A program made the translations under genes and the position numbers. Shown piece by piece: positions 16,324 through 25,967 of a DNA stretch of 64,000 nt. The notes beneath the pieces were generated by a model. It was given only the letters and a program-made list of their open reading frames with translations, ran no database searches and was not told the origin of the DNA. The stretch spans positions 1-64,000 of the forward strand of contig NZ_JBNAZM010000027.1 in the NCBI RefSeq assembly GCF_051195215.1, written 5' to 3'. The stretch is from Arhodomonas sp051195215. Its GTDB lineage: Bacteria > Pseudomonadota > Gammaproteobacteria > Nitrococcales > Nitrococcaceae. The stretch's first letter is position 1. Each line of letters begins with the position of its first letter.

Positions 16324-16725
16324 ATGAGCGTGTCACTGGACAAGGTCTTCGGTGTGCCGGCGGCGGCGTTGAAGCTGCAGTCGCAGCGGGTTCAGCTCAT
16401 CGGCGAGAACATCGCCAACGCCGATACGCCCGAATACAAGGCGCGGGACATCGACTTCCGGGCGGCACTCGCTGGCGCCGGCAGCGACCGCGCGTCCCTG
16501 GCGACCACCAATGCGCGGCACATCCCCGCCGCCGGTGATGGTCGTGGTGGTGGTGAGCAACGCGTTCAGTATCGTGTGCCCGCCAACCCGTCGCTCGACG
16601 GCAATACGGTCGAGGTGCACCGCGAGCAGACGCGTTTTGCCGAGACGTCCGTCCAGTACCAGGCTGCCGTCAACCTTCTCGGATCCCGCATTCAAGGCAT
16701 CATCGGTGCGCTCAAGGGAGAGTGA
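16324..16725 (+). CDS. flgB: Flagellar proximal rod protein FlgB
   Basis: A 133-residue protein with the rod/hook N-terminal signature (QLIGENIANADTPEYKARDI) and a helical C-terminus (TSVQYQAAVNLLGSRIQGI). It builds the proximal rod in the periplasm after export. It is the first gene behind the consensus sigma-54 promoter. The stop lies two bases before the flgC ATG. Confidence 0.95.
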   Translation: MSVSLDKVFGVPAAALKLQSQRVQLIGENIANADTPEYKARDIDFRAALAGAGSDRASLATTNARHIPAAGDGRGGGEQRVQYRVPANPSLDGNTVEVHREQTRFAETSVQYQAAVNLLGSRIQGIIGALKGE

Positions 16726-16727
16726 TC

Positions 16728-17153
16728 ATGGCGCTGTATAACGTATTCGACGTGGCGGGCTCGGCCATGAGCGCCCAGTCGCTTCGTCTCAATCTGACCG
16801 CCAGCAATCTGGCGAACGCGGAGACGACCGCCAGCAGTCCCGAGGAAGCCTATCGCGCCAGGCATCCGGTGTTCGCGGCGAAGCTGCAGCAGGCACAGGC
16901 CGGCCAGGCGGAGACCTCGAACGGCGTGGAGGTGGGGGTGCGAGGCGTCGTGGAGACCGACGCGCCGGTGCAGGCGCTGCATCAGCCGAACAGTCCGCTC
17001 GCCGACGAGAACGGCTATGTCTACCGCTCCAACGTCAATCCCGTCGAGGAGATGGTGAACATGATCTCGGCCTCGCGTTCTTACCAGAACAGCGTCGAGG
17101 TGATGTCGACATCGCGCGATCTGATGCTGCAGACGCTGCGGATCGGGCGCTAG
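16728..17153 (+). CDS. flgC: Flagellar proximal rod protein FlgC
   Basis: A 141-residue rod protein with LNLTASNLANAETT near the N-terminus and the C-terminal NPVEEMVNMISASRSYQNSV helix typical of FlgC. ATG 16728 has AAGGGAGAG upstream; a GTG six bases earlier would overlap flgB. It stacks with FlgB and FlgF in the rod. Confidence 0.95.
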   Translation: MALYNVFDVAGSAMSAQSLRLNLTASNLANAETTASSPEEAYRARHPVFAAKLQQAQAGQAETSNGVEVGVRGVVETDAPVQALHQPNSPLADENGYVYRSNVNPVEEMVNMISASRSYQNSVEVMSTSRDLMLQTLRIGR

Positions 17154-17177
17154 GGCCCCAGGGCGCAGGAGGCAATG

Positions 17178-17852
17178 ATGGTGAATATTACCGGCGCGAC
17201 GGGCACCGGCGGTAGCGAGAACCGTAACGCGACACAGAGCGAGAAGGACCGCACCCAGCTCGGCCAGTCCGATTTCCTCGAGCTGATGACCACGCAGCTT
17301 CAGAACCAGGATCCGATGAAACCCATGGAGAACGGCGAGTTCATGGCGCAGATGGCGCAGTTCTCCTCGGCCTCGGGTATCCAGGAGCTGTCGCAGTCGT
17401 TCCAGGAGTTCCAGTCGTCGATGACCGGCAACCAGGCGCTGGAAGCCGCAAGCCTGGTGGGTCGCAAGGTGACCGTGGAGAGCAATACCGGTCATCTGCC
17501 GGAACAAGGCTCGCTGGAAGGATCCATTCAGCTCGACGGTAACGTCGGAAATCTGACGGTCGCCGTCATCGATGGCAGCGGGCAGCGGGTCGCCGAGGTG
17601 CCGCTCGGCGAGCGCAGTGCCGGGGACGTGGATTTCTCCTGGGACGGGCACGATGCCGAGGGCGAGCGCCTGCCAAGCGGCACCTACGAGCTGGTGGCCG
17701 AGACCGACACCGACGACGGTGTGGTGACGCATCCGATACGCATCGCCGGCGAGGTCACGAGCGTGGCTCTGGCGGGCAACGGCAAGCCGCCGCAGCTGAC
17801 GGTGGACGGGCTCGGTGACATCTCGCTCACCGATGTACGCAAGGTTCAATGA
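17178..17852 (+). CDS. flgD: Hook-capping protein FlgD
   Basis: About 224 residues. The N-terminal signature FLELMTTQLQNQDPMKPMEN is diagnostic of FlgD; the rest forms the FlgD tudor/Ig-like domains (DFSWDGHDAEGERLPSGTYE). It caps the growing hook and guides FlgE polymerisation. Of two adjacent ATGs, 17178 has the better spacing to AGGAGG at 17167-17172. Confidence 0.95.
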   Translation: MVNITGATGTGGSENRNATQSEKDRTQLGQSDFLELMTTQLQNQDPMKPMENGEFMAQMAQFSSASGIQELSQSFQEFQSSMTGNQALEAASLVGRKVTVESNTGHLPEQGSLEGSIQLDGNVGNLTVAVIDGSGQRVAEVPLGERSAGDVDFSWDGHDAEGERLPSGTYELVAETDTDDGVVTHPIRIAGEVTSVALAGNGKPPQLTVDGLGDISLTDVRKVQ

Positions 17853-17867
17853 CAGGAGGGGGATGAC

Positions 17868-19085
17868 ATGTCCTTCGAAACCGCTCTCACCGGTCTCAAG
17901 GCCGCGGCCTCGGATCTCGACGTCACCGGCAACAACGTCGCCAACAGCCAGACTACCGGGTTCAAGGGCTCGCGGGCGGAGTTCGCCGATATATTCGCCT
18001 CGAGCAGCCTGGGTGTGTCCAAGAACGCCGTCGGCCAGGGTGTGCGTCTGGCGAACACCTCGCAGCAGTTCACCCAGGGGCAGTTCAACTTCACGGGCAA
18101 CAGCCTGGATCTCGCCATCAACGGTAACGGCTTTTTCCGTGTGAGCGACGGCGGGGAGATGCAGTATACCCGCAACGGCGCGTTCAACCTGGACAAGAAC
18201 GGCTACATCGTCGACGCCAATGGCCGGCGGCTGACCGGTAACCTGGCGGACGACGACGGCCAGATCACCGGCGAGCAGGGCGAGCTGCAGGTCAATATCG
18301 GCAACGTGGCGCCGCAGCCGAGCAGCGAGCTGAGTCTCTCGGCGAATCTCGATGCCGACGCCGAGACGCCGCCGGTGGGCACCTTCGCCCCGGACGATCC
18401 CGACAGCTACAACTTCTCGACCTCGACCACGGTCTACGATTCCCAGGGCGGGGCGCATCTGGGCACCTATTACTTCGTCAAGACCGGTGACAACACCTGG
18501 GACGTCCAGCTCTCCATCGAGGCCGACGGCGGGCCGGTCACCCAGAATGCCGCCAGCCTCACGTTCGCGAACGACGGCACCCTGGATACCGCCGGCAGCA
18601 CGATCAACACGATCAACGCGACCCTGGGCGGCGGCGTGGAGGATCTCACCATAGAGCAGGACCTCTCCGCGCTCACGCAGTTCGGCTCGCCCTTCGAAGT
18701 CAAGCAATTGCGCCAGGACGGCTTCCCCGCCGGCCAGTTCACCGGCCTCGGCGTCGAATCCGATGGCCGCATCGTGGCGCGGTTCACCAACGGGCAGACC
18801 GAGGCGCTGGGGCAGGTGGCGCTCGCGCGCTTTCCGAGCCCCTCCAATCTTCAGCAGGTCGGTGATACGAGCTGGGTGGAGACGTTCCAGTCCGGCGTGC
18901 CGGTCTTCGCCGCACCGGGGAGTTCGGGCACGGGGTCCATCGAGCCCGGGGCGCTGGAGCAGTCCAACGTGGATCTCACCGAGCAGCTCGTGCAGATGAT
19001 CACCGCGCAGCGCAACTACCAGGCCAACTCCCAGATGATCTCCACCCAGAACGAGGTCACCCAGGAGATTCTCAATATCCGTTAG
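17868..19085 (+). CDS. flgE: Flagellar hook protein FlgE
   Basis: A 405-residue protein starting MSFETALTGLKAAASDLDVT with NNVANSQTTGFKGSRAEFAD, and ending with the paired rod/hook C-terminal helix (SNVDLTEQLVQMITAQRNYQ). The middle region carries the hook surface domains. FlgE forms the universal joint between rod and filament. Confidence 0.96.
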   Translation: MSFETALTGLKAAASDLDVTGNNVANSQTTGFKGSRAEFADIFASSSLGVSKNAVGQGVRLANTSQQFTQGQFNFTGNSLDLAINGNGFFRVSDGGEMQYTRNGAFNLDKNGYIVDANGRRLTGNLADDDGQITGEQGELQVNIGNVAPQPSSELSLSANLDADAETPPVGTFAPDDPDSYNFSTSTTVYDSQGGAHLGTYYFVKTGDNTWDVQLSIEADGGPVTQNAASLTFANDGTLDTAGSTINTINATLGGGVEDLTIEQDLSALTQFGSPFEVKQLRQDGFPAGQFTGLGVESDGRIVARFTNGQTEALGQVALARFPSPSNLQQVGDTSWVETFQSGVPVFAAPGSSGTGSIEPGALEQSNVDLTEQLVQMITAQRNYQANSQMISTQNEVTQEILNIR

Positions 19086-19111
19086 CGGGACAGCCGTCGG
19101 AGGATAGATTC

Positions 19112-19855
19112 ATGGACCGTCTGGCCTATCTCGCGATGACCGGGGCGAAGTACGCCCTGGAACAGCAGCGAACGACGAGTCACAACCTGGCGAACGCGAA
19201 CACGCCCGGTTTCCGCGCCGATCTGGAGGCGCTCGTCAGCCGCGAGGTGGAGGGGCCGGTGCGTCCGAGCCGCGTCTACGGCGAGGAGGTGCGTACCGGC
19301 AGCGATTTCAGTCAGGGCGCGCTTACCACCACCGGGCGCGAGCTCGATGTCGCCGTCAGCGGCGAGGGCTGGCTCGCGGTGCAGGCGAGCGACGGCACCG
19401 AGGCCTACACCCGGCGTGGTGATCTCCGGATCACCGAGGGCGGGCTGCTGGAAACCGGTGACGGTCACCTGCTGATGGGCAATGGCGGTCCGGTGGCAGT
19501 GCCGCCCGCCGAGAAGATCGAGATCGGTGCCGACGGCACGGTGAGCGTCGTGCCCAAGGGCCAGGGTGCCAACGCCATGGTCACCGTCGATCGCATCAAG
19601 CTCGTCAATCCGCCACCGGAATCCCTGAGCAAGGGCGAGGACGGTCTTTTCCGGCTCGCCGACGGCGAGACGGCGCCCGCGGACGCGGGTGTGAAGGTCA
19701 CTTCCGGGGCGCTGGAGTCGAGCAACGTCAGCGCCGTGGATTCGCTGGTGGAGATGATCGACCACGCCCGGCGCTTCGAGACGTACATCAAGATGATCGA
19801 TACCGCGCGCCAGACCGACGAAGCCGGCCAGCGGTTGCTGCGAAGCGGTGGCTGA
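19112..19855 (+). CDS. flgF: Flagellar proximal rod protein FlgF
   Basis: A 247-residue rod protein: starts MDRLAYLAMTGAKYALEQQ with TSHNLANANTPGFRADLEAL, and ends in ESSNVSAVDSLVEMIDHARR. It is distinguished from FlgG by its length, its start and its order between flgE and flgG. Confidence 0.95.
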   Translation: MDRLAYLAMTGAKYALEQQRTTSHNLANANTPGFRADLEALVSREVEGPVRPSRVYGEEVRTGSDFSQGALTTTGRELDVAVSGEGWLAVQASDGTEAYTRRGDLRITEGGLLETGDGHLLMGNGGPVAVPPAEKIEIGADGTVSVVPKGQGANAMVTVDRIKLVNPPPESLSKGEDGLFRLADGETAPADAGVKVTSGALESSNVSAVDSLVEMIDHARRFETYIKMIDTARQTDEAGQRLLRSGG

Positions 19856-19952
19856 TGTCGGCACACGAATTGCTTCGTAGCGGGTGGAACAGTAACCGCG
19901 AAGCCGGGTGGTCGCCGCCGCGACACCGGTGCACGCGCAGGAGGATACCGAG

Positions 19953-20738
19953 ATGAATCCGGCACTCTGGGTCGCCAAGACCGGTATGGACGCGCAGCAG
20001 ACGCGCATGTCCGTTGTTTCCAACAACCTGGCCAACGTCAATACCACGGCGTTCAAGCAGGACCGGGCCAAGTTCGAGGATCTGGTCTACCAGACCGTCC
20101 GCCAGGCCGGTGGTCAGACGTCGCAGGACACCCAGCTCCCCTCGGGCCTGATGGTGGGCACGGGTGTGCGCGTCGCCGCCTCCGAGAAGATGCACACCCA
20201 GGGCAATATCCAGCAGACCGGCAACGCCCTGGACGTGGCGATCAACGGCTCCGGTTTCTTCCAGGTTCTCCAGCCCGACGGCAACATCGCGTATACCCGC
20301 GATGGCTCGTTCCAGGTGGACAACCAGGGGCAGCTCGTCACCAAGAACGGCCTGGGCGTGGTTCCCAACATCAACATCCCGCAGAACGCCGAGAGCGTGA
20401 CCATCGGCGCCGACGGCACCGTGTCGGTGAAGACCGCCGGTCAGCCCAATGCCGTGCAGGTGGGCACGCTGGAGCTCGCCGGGTTCGTCAATCCCGCGGG
20501 TCTCAAGCCCGTGGGGCAGAACCTGTACGTGGAAACCGGCGCCAGCGGTGCACCCCAGAACGGCACCGCAGGGCTCAACGGTCTGGGCACGCTTCAGCAG
20601 GGGGCGCTGGAGAGCTCCAACGTCAACATCGCCGAGGAGCTGGTGAACATGATCGAGACCCAGCGCGCGTTCGAGACCAATACGCGGGCGATCTCGACCA
20701 CCGACAGCATGCTCCAGTACATGACCAACAACATCTGA
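19953..20738 (+). CDS. flgG: Flagellar distal rod protein FlgG
   Basis: A 261-residue protein starting MNPALWVAKTGMDAQQTRM with SNNLANVNTTAFKQDRA, and ending ESSNVNIAEELVNMIETQRA. CAGGAGGAT precedes ATG 19953; a longer in-frame start at 19908 lies in non-conserved sequence. FlgG forms the distal drive shaft that passes through the P and L rings. Confidence 0.96.
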   Translation: MNPALWVAKTGMDAQQTRMSVVSNNLANVNTTAFKQDRAKFEDLVYQTVRQAGGQTSQDTQLPSGLMVGTGVRVAASEKMHTQGNIQQTGNALDVAINGSGFFQVLQPDGNIAYTRDGSFQVDNQGQLVTKNGLGVVPNINIPQNAESVTIGADGTVSVKTAGQPNAVQVGTLELAGFVNPAGLKPVGQNLYVETGASGAPQNGTAGLNGLGTLQQGALESSNVNIAEELVNMIETQRAFETNTRAISTTDSMLQYMTNNI

Positions 20739-20766
20739 TTCCGCGCCGTTGCCAGAGGAAACCGCC

Positions 20767-21477
20767 ATGGCAGTCAGCCGCCGTCCACACGCGCCAGGCG
20801 TAAGCCGAGTCCTGCGGCTGGCGGCAGCGGGCATGCTCGCGTTGTCCCTGGTGGGGTGCGCGACCACCCAGACGCAGCGTACGCCGCCGGAGCCGCTGCC
20901 GCAGCCGACGCTCTACCAGCCGGAGACGCGGGACAATGGGGCGATCTACCAGGCCGGGCGCGACGTCCGCCTGTTCGAGGACCGCACCGCGCGCCGTGTG
21001 GGCGACGTGGTCACCGTGGTGCTCGAGGAGGAAACCGACGCCAGCAAGAACGCCAACATGGACGTGGCCAAGAATTCGAGCTACAGCCTGCCGACGCCCA
21101 CCATCGCCGGCCGTCAGCCCACGCTGGGCGGCGAGCCGTTCAGCTTCGATATCGACAGCGAGCAGGATTTCCAGGGCGGCGGCTCGGCCTCCCAGAGCAA
21201 TGCGCTCTCCGGCACCCTCACGGCCACCGTGATCCGGGTCGAGCGCAACGGCAACCTGGTCATTCAGGGGCAGAAGCAGATCACGCTCAACCGCGGCGAG
21301 GAGTACGTGACCATCACGGGGCTCGTGCGGCCGGACGACGTGAATGCGAACAACATGGTCTCGTCCACGCGAATCGCGAACGCGCGCATCAGTTACACCG
21401 GCTCCGGCGAGCTCGCCGACAGCAACCGTATGGGCTGGCTGTCGCGGCTGTTCATGAGCGTGATCTGGCCATTGTGA
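20767..21477 (+). CDS. flgH: Flagellar L-ring lipoprotein FlgH
   Basis: A 236-residue precursor with a lipoprotein signal (LALSLVGC, Cys31 acylated) and the FlgH core: ARRVGDVVTVVLEEETDASK and RNGNLVIQGQKQITLNRGEE. It forms the outer-membrane L-ring bushing. ATG 20767 has AGAGGA upstream. Confidence 0.96.
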   Translation: MAVSRRPHAPGVSRVLRLAAAGMLALSLVGCATTQTQRTPPEPLPQPTLYQPETRDNGAIYQAGRDVRLFEDRTARRVGDVVTVVLEEETDASKNANMDVAKNSSYSLPTPTIAGRQPTLGGEPFSFDIDSEQDFQGGGSASQSNALSGTLTATVIRVERNGNLVIQGQKQITLNRGEEYVTITGLVRPDDVNANNMVSSTRIANARISYTGSGELADSNRMGWLSRLFMSVIWPL

Positions 21478-21488
21478 GGGCTTAGGCA

Positions 21489-22595
21489 ATGATCAAGCGT
21501 TTACTGGTATCGGCCTGGCTTGCCGCGGCGTTGCTGGCGACGCCGGCAGCGGCGGAGCGCGTCAAGGATCTGGCATCGGTCCAGGGGGTGCGCGACAACC
21601 AGCTCGTCGGCTATGGCCTGGTCGTAGGGCTCGACGGTTCGGGTGACCGTACCAGCCAGACACCGTTCACCGTACAGAGCGTGAAATCCATGCTCGCGAG
21701 TCAGGGCATTACCCTGCCGTCGAACCAGAACCTGCAGCTCGAGAATGTCGCTGCCGTGATGGTCAGCGCCGATCTGCCGCCGTTCTCCAAGCCCGGCCAG
21801 CGCATCGATGTCACGGTCTCGTCGGTGGGCAACGCCGAAAGCCTGCGCGGGGGCACGCTGCTGATGACGCCGTTGAAGGGCGCCGACGGCAACGTCTACG
21901 CCATGGCCCAGGGCAACCTGCTGGTCGGCGGCTTCAGTGCCGAGGGCAATGATGGCTCCAGCGTCACCGTGAACATCCCGAGCTCCGGGCGGGTGCCCAA
22001 CGGTGCGACGGTGGAGCGGCCCGTGCCCGACAGCTTCGGCAACGGCAATACGGTCATGCTCAACCTCCACACCCCGGATTTCACCACTGCCAAACGCCTG
22101 GCGGCGAAGATCAACGACACCCTCGGCCACGGCACGGCCAAGGCGATGGACTCGGTATCCGTGCGGGTGCGCGCCCCCGAGAGCCGCGATGGTCGGGTGA
22201 GCTTCATTTCCTTTCTCGAAAACCTCCAGGTGGAGCCGGGAGACGCGCCGGCGCGCGTGATTGTGAATTCCCGCACCGGCACCGTGGTGATCGGCAACCA
22301 GGTGGAGGTGAGGCCGGCGGCGGTCAGTCACGGCAGCCTGACGGTCACCATCACCGAGGATCCGCAGGTCAGTCAGCCCGACCCCCTGTCCCAGGGGCAG
22401 ACGGCGGTGACGCCCGATACGCAGGTGGAGGTCGCCGAGGAGAACAACCCCATGTTCCTCTTCGGCCCGGGGACCCAGCTCTCGGAGATCGTCAACGCGG
22501 TCAATCGCGTCGGCGCCGCCCCCAGTGATCTGGTGGCCATTCTCCAGGCGCTGCGCGAAGCCGGTGCCCTCCGTGCCGAGCTGGTGGTGATCTGA
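21489..22595 (+). CDS. flgI: Flagellar P-ring protein FlgI
   Basis: A 368-residue periplasmic protein with a signal peptide (MIKRLLVSAWLAAALLATPA) and the highly conserved FlgI opening RVKDLASVQGVRDNQLVGYG. It assembles the P-ring with help from FlgA. Unlike in many genomes, flgJ does not follow at once: a 352-base gap with a REP element intervenes. Confidence 0.97.
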   Translation: MIKRLLVSAWLAAALLATPAAAERVKDLASVQGVRDNQLVGYGLVVGLDGSGDRTSQTPFTVQSVKSMLASQGITLPSNQNLQLENVAAVMVSADLPPFSKPGQRIDVTVSSVGNAESLRGGTLLMTPLKGADGNVYAMAQGNLLVGGFSAEGNDGSSVTVNIPSSGRVPNGATVERPVPDSFGNGNTVMLNLHTPDFTTAKRLAAKINDTLGHGTAKAMDSVSVRVRAPESRDGRVSFISFLENLQVEPGDAPARVIVNSRTGTVVIGNQVEVRPAAVSHGSLTVTITEDPQVSQPDPLSQGQTAVTPDTQVEVAEENNPMFLFGPGTQLSEIVNAVNRVGAAPSDLVAILQALREAGALRAELVVI

Positions 22596-22947
22596 TGATG
22601 GCTCGCTGTGAGCGTGGCACGGGACCGCGGGCGTCGACGCCGCCATCGGGTCCGGGCATGACCGGCGCGGTGGCAACCCGTCGGGCACGGCCTGCGGCCG
22701 TCCCGGGCCTCCACGGATCGGTGCGACGCGCAATGGCAGTAGGTCGGCTGCTGCGGGCGGCCGACAGGTGCGCGCCTGGCGTAGAGCACATGGCGCGAAG
22801 CGCGGTGTGCCACGGGGACGTCCGTGAAAGTCGGTGCACTGCGCTTTGCGCCATGCACCCTGCGCCGGCTACGCCGGGCAGGCGGGTTGATCGACCGGGT
22901 GGATCGCCTGCTCGAAGCAGCCGACAGTCAGGTTGGGGACAGTGGCC
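22596..22947. other. 352-base gap between flgI and flgJ
   Basis: No supported coding sequence. It contains the REP-like hairpin at 22739-22766, GC-rich inverted segments, and no sigma-54 or sigma-28 match with correct spacing. flgJ is therefore probably still transcribed from the flgB promoter, through the REP. Confidence 0.5.
22739..22766 (+). repeat. Solo REP-like hairpin between flgI and flgJ
   Basis: GTAGG followed by TCGGCTGC, loop TGCGG, GCGGCCGA (one G-T wobble). It has the same head and stem as the copies flanking the transposase near 27.4-28.2 kb, which suggests it was spread by that system. Confidence 0.75.
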
Positions 22948-23925
22948 ATGAACATCGACACGTCGGCACGACTCAACGCAATCAACGCCAGCGACCTTGG
23001 CGCGCTGCGCCGTGAGGCCCGGGGCCAGAGCGAGCAGGCCGTCAAGCAGGTCGCCCAGCAGTTCGAGTCGCTGTTCGTGCAGACGATGCTCAAGAGTATG
23101 CGCGCCGCGTCCATCGGTGATGGCGGTATGTTCTCCAACGGCGCGACGAAGCAGTATCGCCAGCTTTTCGACCAGCAGATGGCCATGCAGGTCTCCCAGG
23201 GTGAGGGGATGGGGCTCGCCGCCATGGTCGAGCGCCAGATTCTTGCCCAGCGTGGCCACAGCCCCGCGGACACCCCGGTTAACAAGTCCCTCGAGACCTA
23301 TTGGCGCAACGCGCCGGAGAGCGTGGCATCGCCGGCGGCGCAGGGGGAGCGGATAGCATCGCAGCCGGTGTCGGCGAACCAGCCGCCGCGCAACGAGGAG
23401 CACGATACCGCGACCGGCCGGTGGCAGGATCCTCGCGCGTTCGTGGATGACATCATGCCGGCCGCCGAGCAGGCGGCAGCGGAGCTGGGGGTGTCGCCGC
23501 GTGCCCTGGTGGCCCAGGCGGCGCTGGAGACCGGATGGGGCGAGCGTGTCCTGCAATCCGGTGACGGCGGCTCCACCCACAACCTGTTCAATATCAAGGC
23601 CCACGGCTGGTCGGGGCAACGTGTCAGCGTGCCGACGCTCGAGTACCGCGATGGCGTCGCGGTGCGCGAGCGCGCCGAGTTCCGTGCCTACGATTCGGTG
23701 CAGGCGGCCTTCGACGATTACGCCGCCTTCCTCAAGGCCAACCCCCGTTACCAACGGGCACTGGAGGCCGGGCGTGACGAAGGGGCGTACGTGGACGCCC
23801 TCCAGGAGGCGGGCTATGCCACCGATCCCCGGTACGCCGACAAACTCCGTCGGATTCTTGACGGGCCGACCCTCAACGAAGCGACCACCGCCCTCAAGAA
23901 CTCCGAAGATCGGTCGACAACCTAG
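22948..23925 (+). CDS. flgJ: FlgJ: rod cap and peptidoglycan hydrolase
   Basis: A 325-residue bifunctional protein. The N-terminal rod-capping domain has KQVAQQFESLFVQTMLKSMR and the C-terminal glucosaminidase-type domain begins near residue 165, with AQAALETGWGERV (catalytic Glu) and HNLFNIKAHGWSG. It opens the cell wall for the rod. ATG 22948 is preferred; an in-frame TTG at 22933 would add five residues. The two-domain form is typical of beta- and gammaproteobacteria. Confidence 0.95.
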   Translation: MNIDTSARLNAINASDLGALRREARGQSEQAVKQVAQQFESLFVQTMLKSMRAASIGDGGMFSNGATKQYRQLFDQQMAMQVSQGEGMGLAAMVERQILAQRGHSPADTPVNKSLETYWRNAPESVASPAAQGERIASQPVSANQPPRNEEHDTATGRWQDPRAFVDDIMPAAEQAAAELGVSPRALVAQAALETGWGERVLQSGDGGSTHNLFNIKAHGWSGQRVSVPTLEYRDGVAVRERAEFRAYDSVQAAFDDYAAFLKANPRYQRALEAGRDEGAYVDALQEAGYATDPRYADKLRRILDGPTLNEATTALKNSEDRSTT

Positions 23926-23972
23926 AACAGCGGCCGGCAGGGAGTGACCGAGCCGGCGAGAGGGAAAGCGCC

Positions 23973-25964
23973 ATGGGTGTATTCGAGAACAGCGTCTCCG
24001 GGCTGCTCGCCTTTCAGAAGGCGCTGTCGACGACGTCGCACAACATCTCGAACGTCAATACCGACGGGTACAGCCGTCAGCGTGCCGAGCTCGGCAGCCG
24101 TACACCGGTTGGTTACGGCAACGGCTTCGTCGGCAGTGGCGTCGAGGTGCAGACCATCAAGCGACTGTTCGACCAGACCCGCGAGAGCGCGGTTCAGAAC
24201 AATATCGCCGAATTCGAGCGCCTGCAGACGCTGGCCGACAGCGCCGGGCGCATCGACGACATGGTGGCGGACGAGTCCGCGGGGCTGTCACCGGCCATTC
24301 AGGATTTCTTCGGTGCCGTGCATGACGTCTCCAATGACCCGTCATCGGCGACGGCGCGCGAGACCATGCTGACGCAGGCACGCAATCTCGCCAGCCGCTT
24401 CCGCGACATGGGCGCGCAGTTGCGCGAGCTCAACGACGACGTGAACACGCAGCTGCGCGGCAAGGTCGACGAGGTGAACTCGCTCGCCAAGGCAATCGCC
24501 GATCTCAATCAGGACATCGCCAAGGAGCAGGGGAGGATCGGGGAACCACCCAATGACCTCCTCGATCAGCGTGACGGGCTACTGCGCGATCTCTCGAAGC
24601 TGATCGACACCCGCACCGTGGCCAACCAGGACGGTACGATCAACGTTTCCGTCGGCACCGGGCAGTCGCTGGTATCCGGATTCAATCATGCCGAGCTCGG
24701 TATCACGCGCCCGGATGATGACCCCACCCGGCTGGGCGTGACCATTACCAACCGTGGAGGGGGCGCCACGGAGATCTCCCGCCAGGTGGACGGCGGCCAG
24801 ATCGGCGGTCTGCTGGACTTCCGCGAGACCGTGCTCGATCCCGTCCGCGCGGATCTCGACCGCATGGCCACGGGCGTGGCGCAGGCGTTCAACGCCCAGC
24901 ACCGCGATGGCCTGCAGTTCAGCGCCGGCCCCGATGACGGACGGCTCGGCGGCGATCTGTTCGACATTCCCGCGCCCCACACTCAGGGTGAGGGCGTGAC
25001 GGTTGGCAACGGCTTCGCCGACTATGCCAATCGTGGCGATGCCGCGCTGAGCCCGGTGAGCCTGACCTACGACGCCTCCGCCGACGAGTGGACCGCCGAG
25101 AACCTGCGCAACGGCGAGACCACGACGTTCGCGAACAGTGGCCAGACCGTGGAGTTCGGCGGCCTGGACCTCGACCTGGGCCAGCTCTCCGGTATGAGCA
25201 ATGGCGCCACGGTCACCGTGGACCCGGTCACGGACACCTCCACCGCCATGCGGGTCGCTATTGACCGGCCGAGCCAGATTGCCGTGGCCTCACCATTGCG
25301 TGCCTCCGAGGTGACGAACCCGCCCAACGCCGGCAGCGGTGGATTGCAGGACTTCCGCGTCACCTCCATCGATCAGCTGCCCGCGGCATTCGATACCGCG
25401 ACCCTGTCGTACGACGGTTCCGAATACTCACTCAGCGGGCTGCCGGCCGGGCACTCGGTGGAATTCTTCGACGCCGACGGCAACTCCCTGGGTAACTCGG
25501 TGCCCTACACCGACAGTCCCACGGACATCACCATGAAGGTCACCGACGGCGCCGGCGATCATGTGTTCACCGCCGAAACCACGCTCACGGGGACGCCGGC
25601 GGCGGGGGATGCGTTCGAGATCGCCCGGAACAACGGTGCCAGCGGCGACAACGGCAATGCGCTGGCGATGGGCCAGCTCACCGAGGCCGGCGTCTTCGAC
25701 GGCGGTTCGGAGACGATCCAGGAGTACTATTCCGGGCTCGTTGGTGAGGTCGGCACGCGAACGCTGCAGGCGCAAACCGCCCGGGATGCCCAGGAGTCGG
25801 TGCTGCAGCAGGCCAAGGCGTCGCGTGACGAGGTCTCCGGCGTCAATCTGGACGAGGAGGCGGCCAATCTCATGAGATTCCAGCAGGCCTATCAGGCCTC
25901 GGCGCAGGCGATTTCCATCGCACGCACGACATTCGACTCGTTGCTCTCGGCCACGCGGGGCTGA
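23973..25964 (+). CDS. flgK: Hook-filament junction protein FlgK
   Basis: A 663-residue protein starting MGVFENSVSGLLAFQKALS with TSHNISNVNTDGYSRQRAEL, and ending with the D0 helix (VNLDEEAANLMRFQQAYQAS). It is longer than the 547-residue Salmonella protein because of an enlarged variable middle region. It joins the hook to FlgL and the filament, and is exported with FlgN. Confidence 0.96.
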   Translation: MGVFENSVSGLLAFQKALSTTSHNISNVNTDGYSRQRAELGSRTPVGYGNGFVGSGVEVQTIKRLFDQTRESAVQNNIAEFERLQTLADSAGRIDDMVADESAGLSPAIQDFFGAVHDVSNDPSSATARETMLTQARNLASRFRDMGAQLRELNDDVNTQLRGKVDEVNSLAKAIADLNQDIAKEQGRIGEPPNDLLDQRDGLLRDLSKLIDTRTVANQDGTINVSVGTGQSLVSGFNHAELGITRPDDDPTRLGVTITNRGGGATEISRQVDGGQIGGLLDFRETVLDPVRADLDRMATGVAQAFNAQHRDGLQFSAGPDDGRLGGDLFDIPAPHTQGEGVTVGNGFADYANRGDAALSPVSLTYDASADEWTAENLRNGETTTFANSGQTVEFGGLDLDLGQLSGMSNGATVTVDPVTDTSTAMRVAIDRPSQIAVASPLRASEVTNPPNAGSGGLQDFRVTSIDQLPAAFDTATLSYDGSEYSLSGLPAGHSVEFFDADGNSLGNSVPYTDSPTDITMKVTDGAGDHVFTAETTLTGTPAAGDAFEIARNNGASGDNGNALAMGQLTEAGVFDGGSETIQEYYSGLVGEVGTRTLQAQTARDAQESVLQQAKASRDEVSGVNLDEEAANLMRFQQAYQASAQAISIARTTFDSLLSATRG

Positions 25965-25967
25965 TCC

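Noticed and set aside
16692..18707. Very long reverse-strand frame across flgC-flgE
   Set aside because: Long antisense frames arise here from high GC and codon bias; the forward genes have clear family signatures and the reverse product has none.
22611..22626. Sigma-54 promoter for flgJ (TGGCACGGGACCGC)
   Set aside because: The GG-to-GC spacing is nine bases, not ten, and the site is over 300 bases from flgJ.
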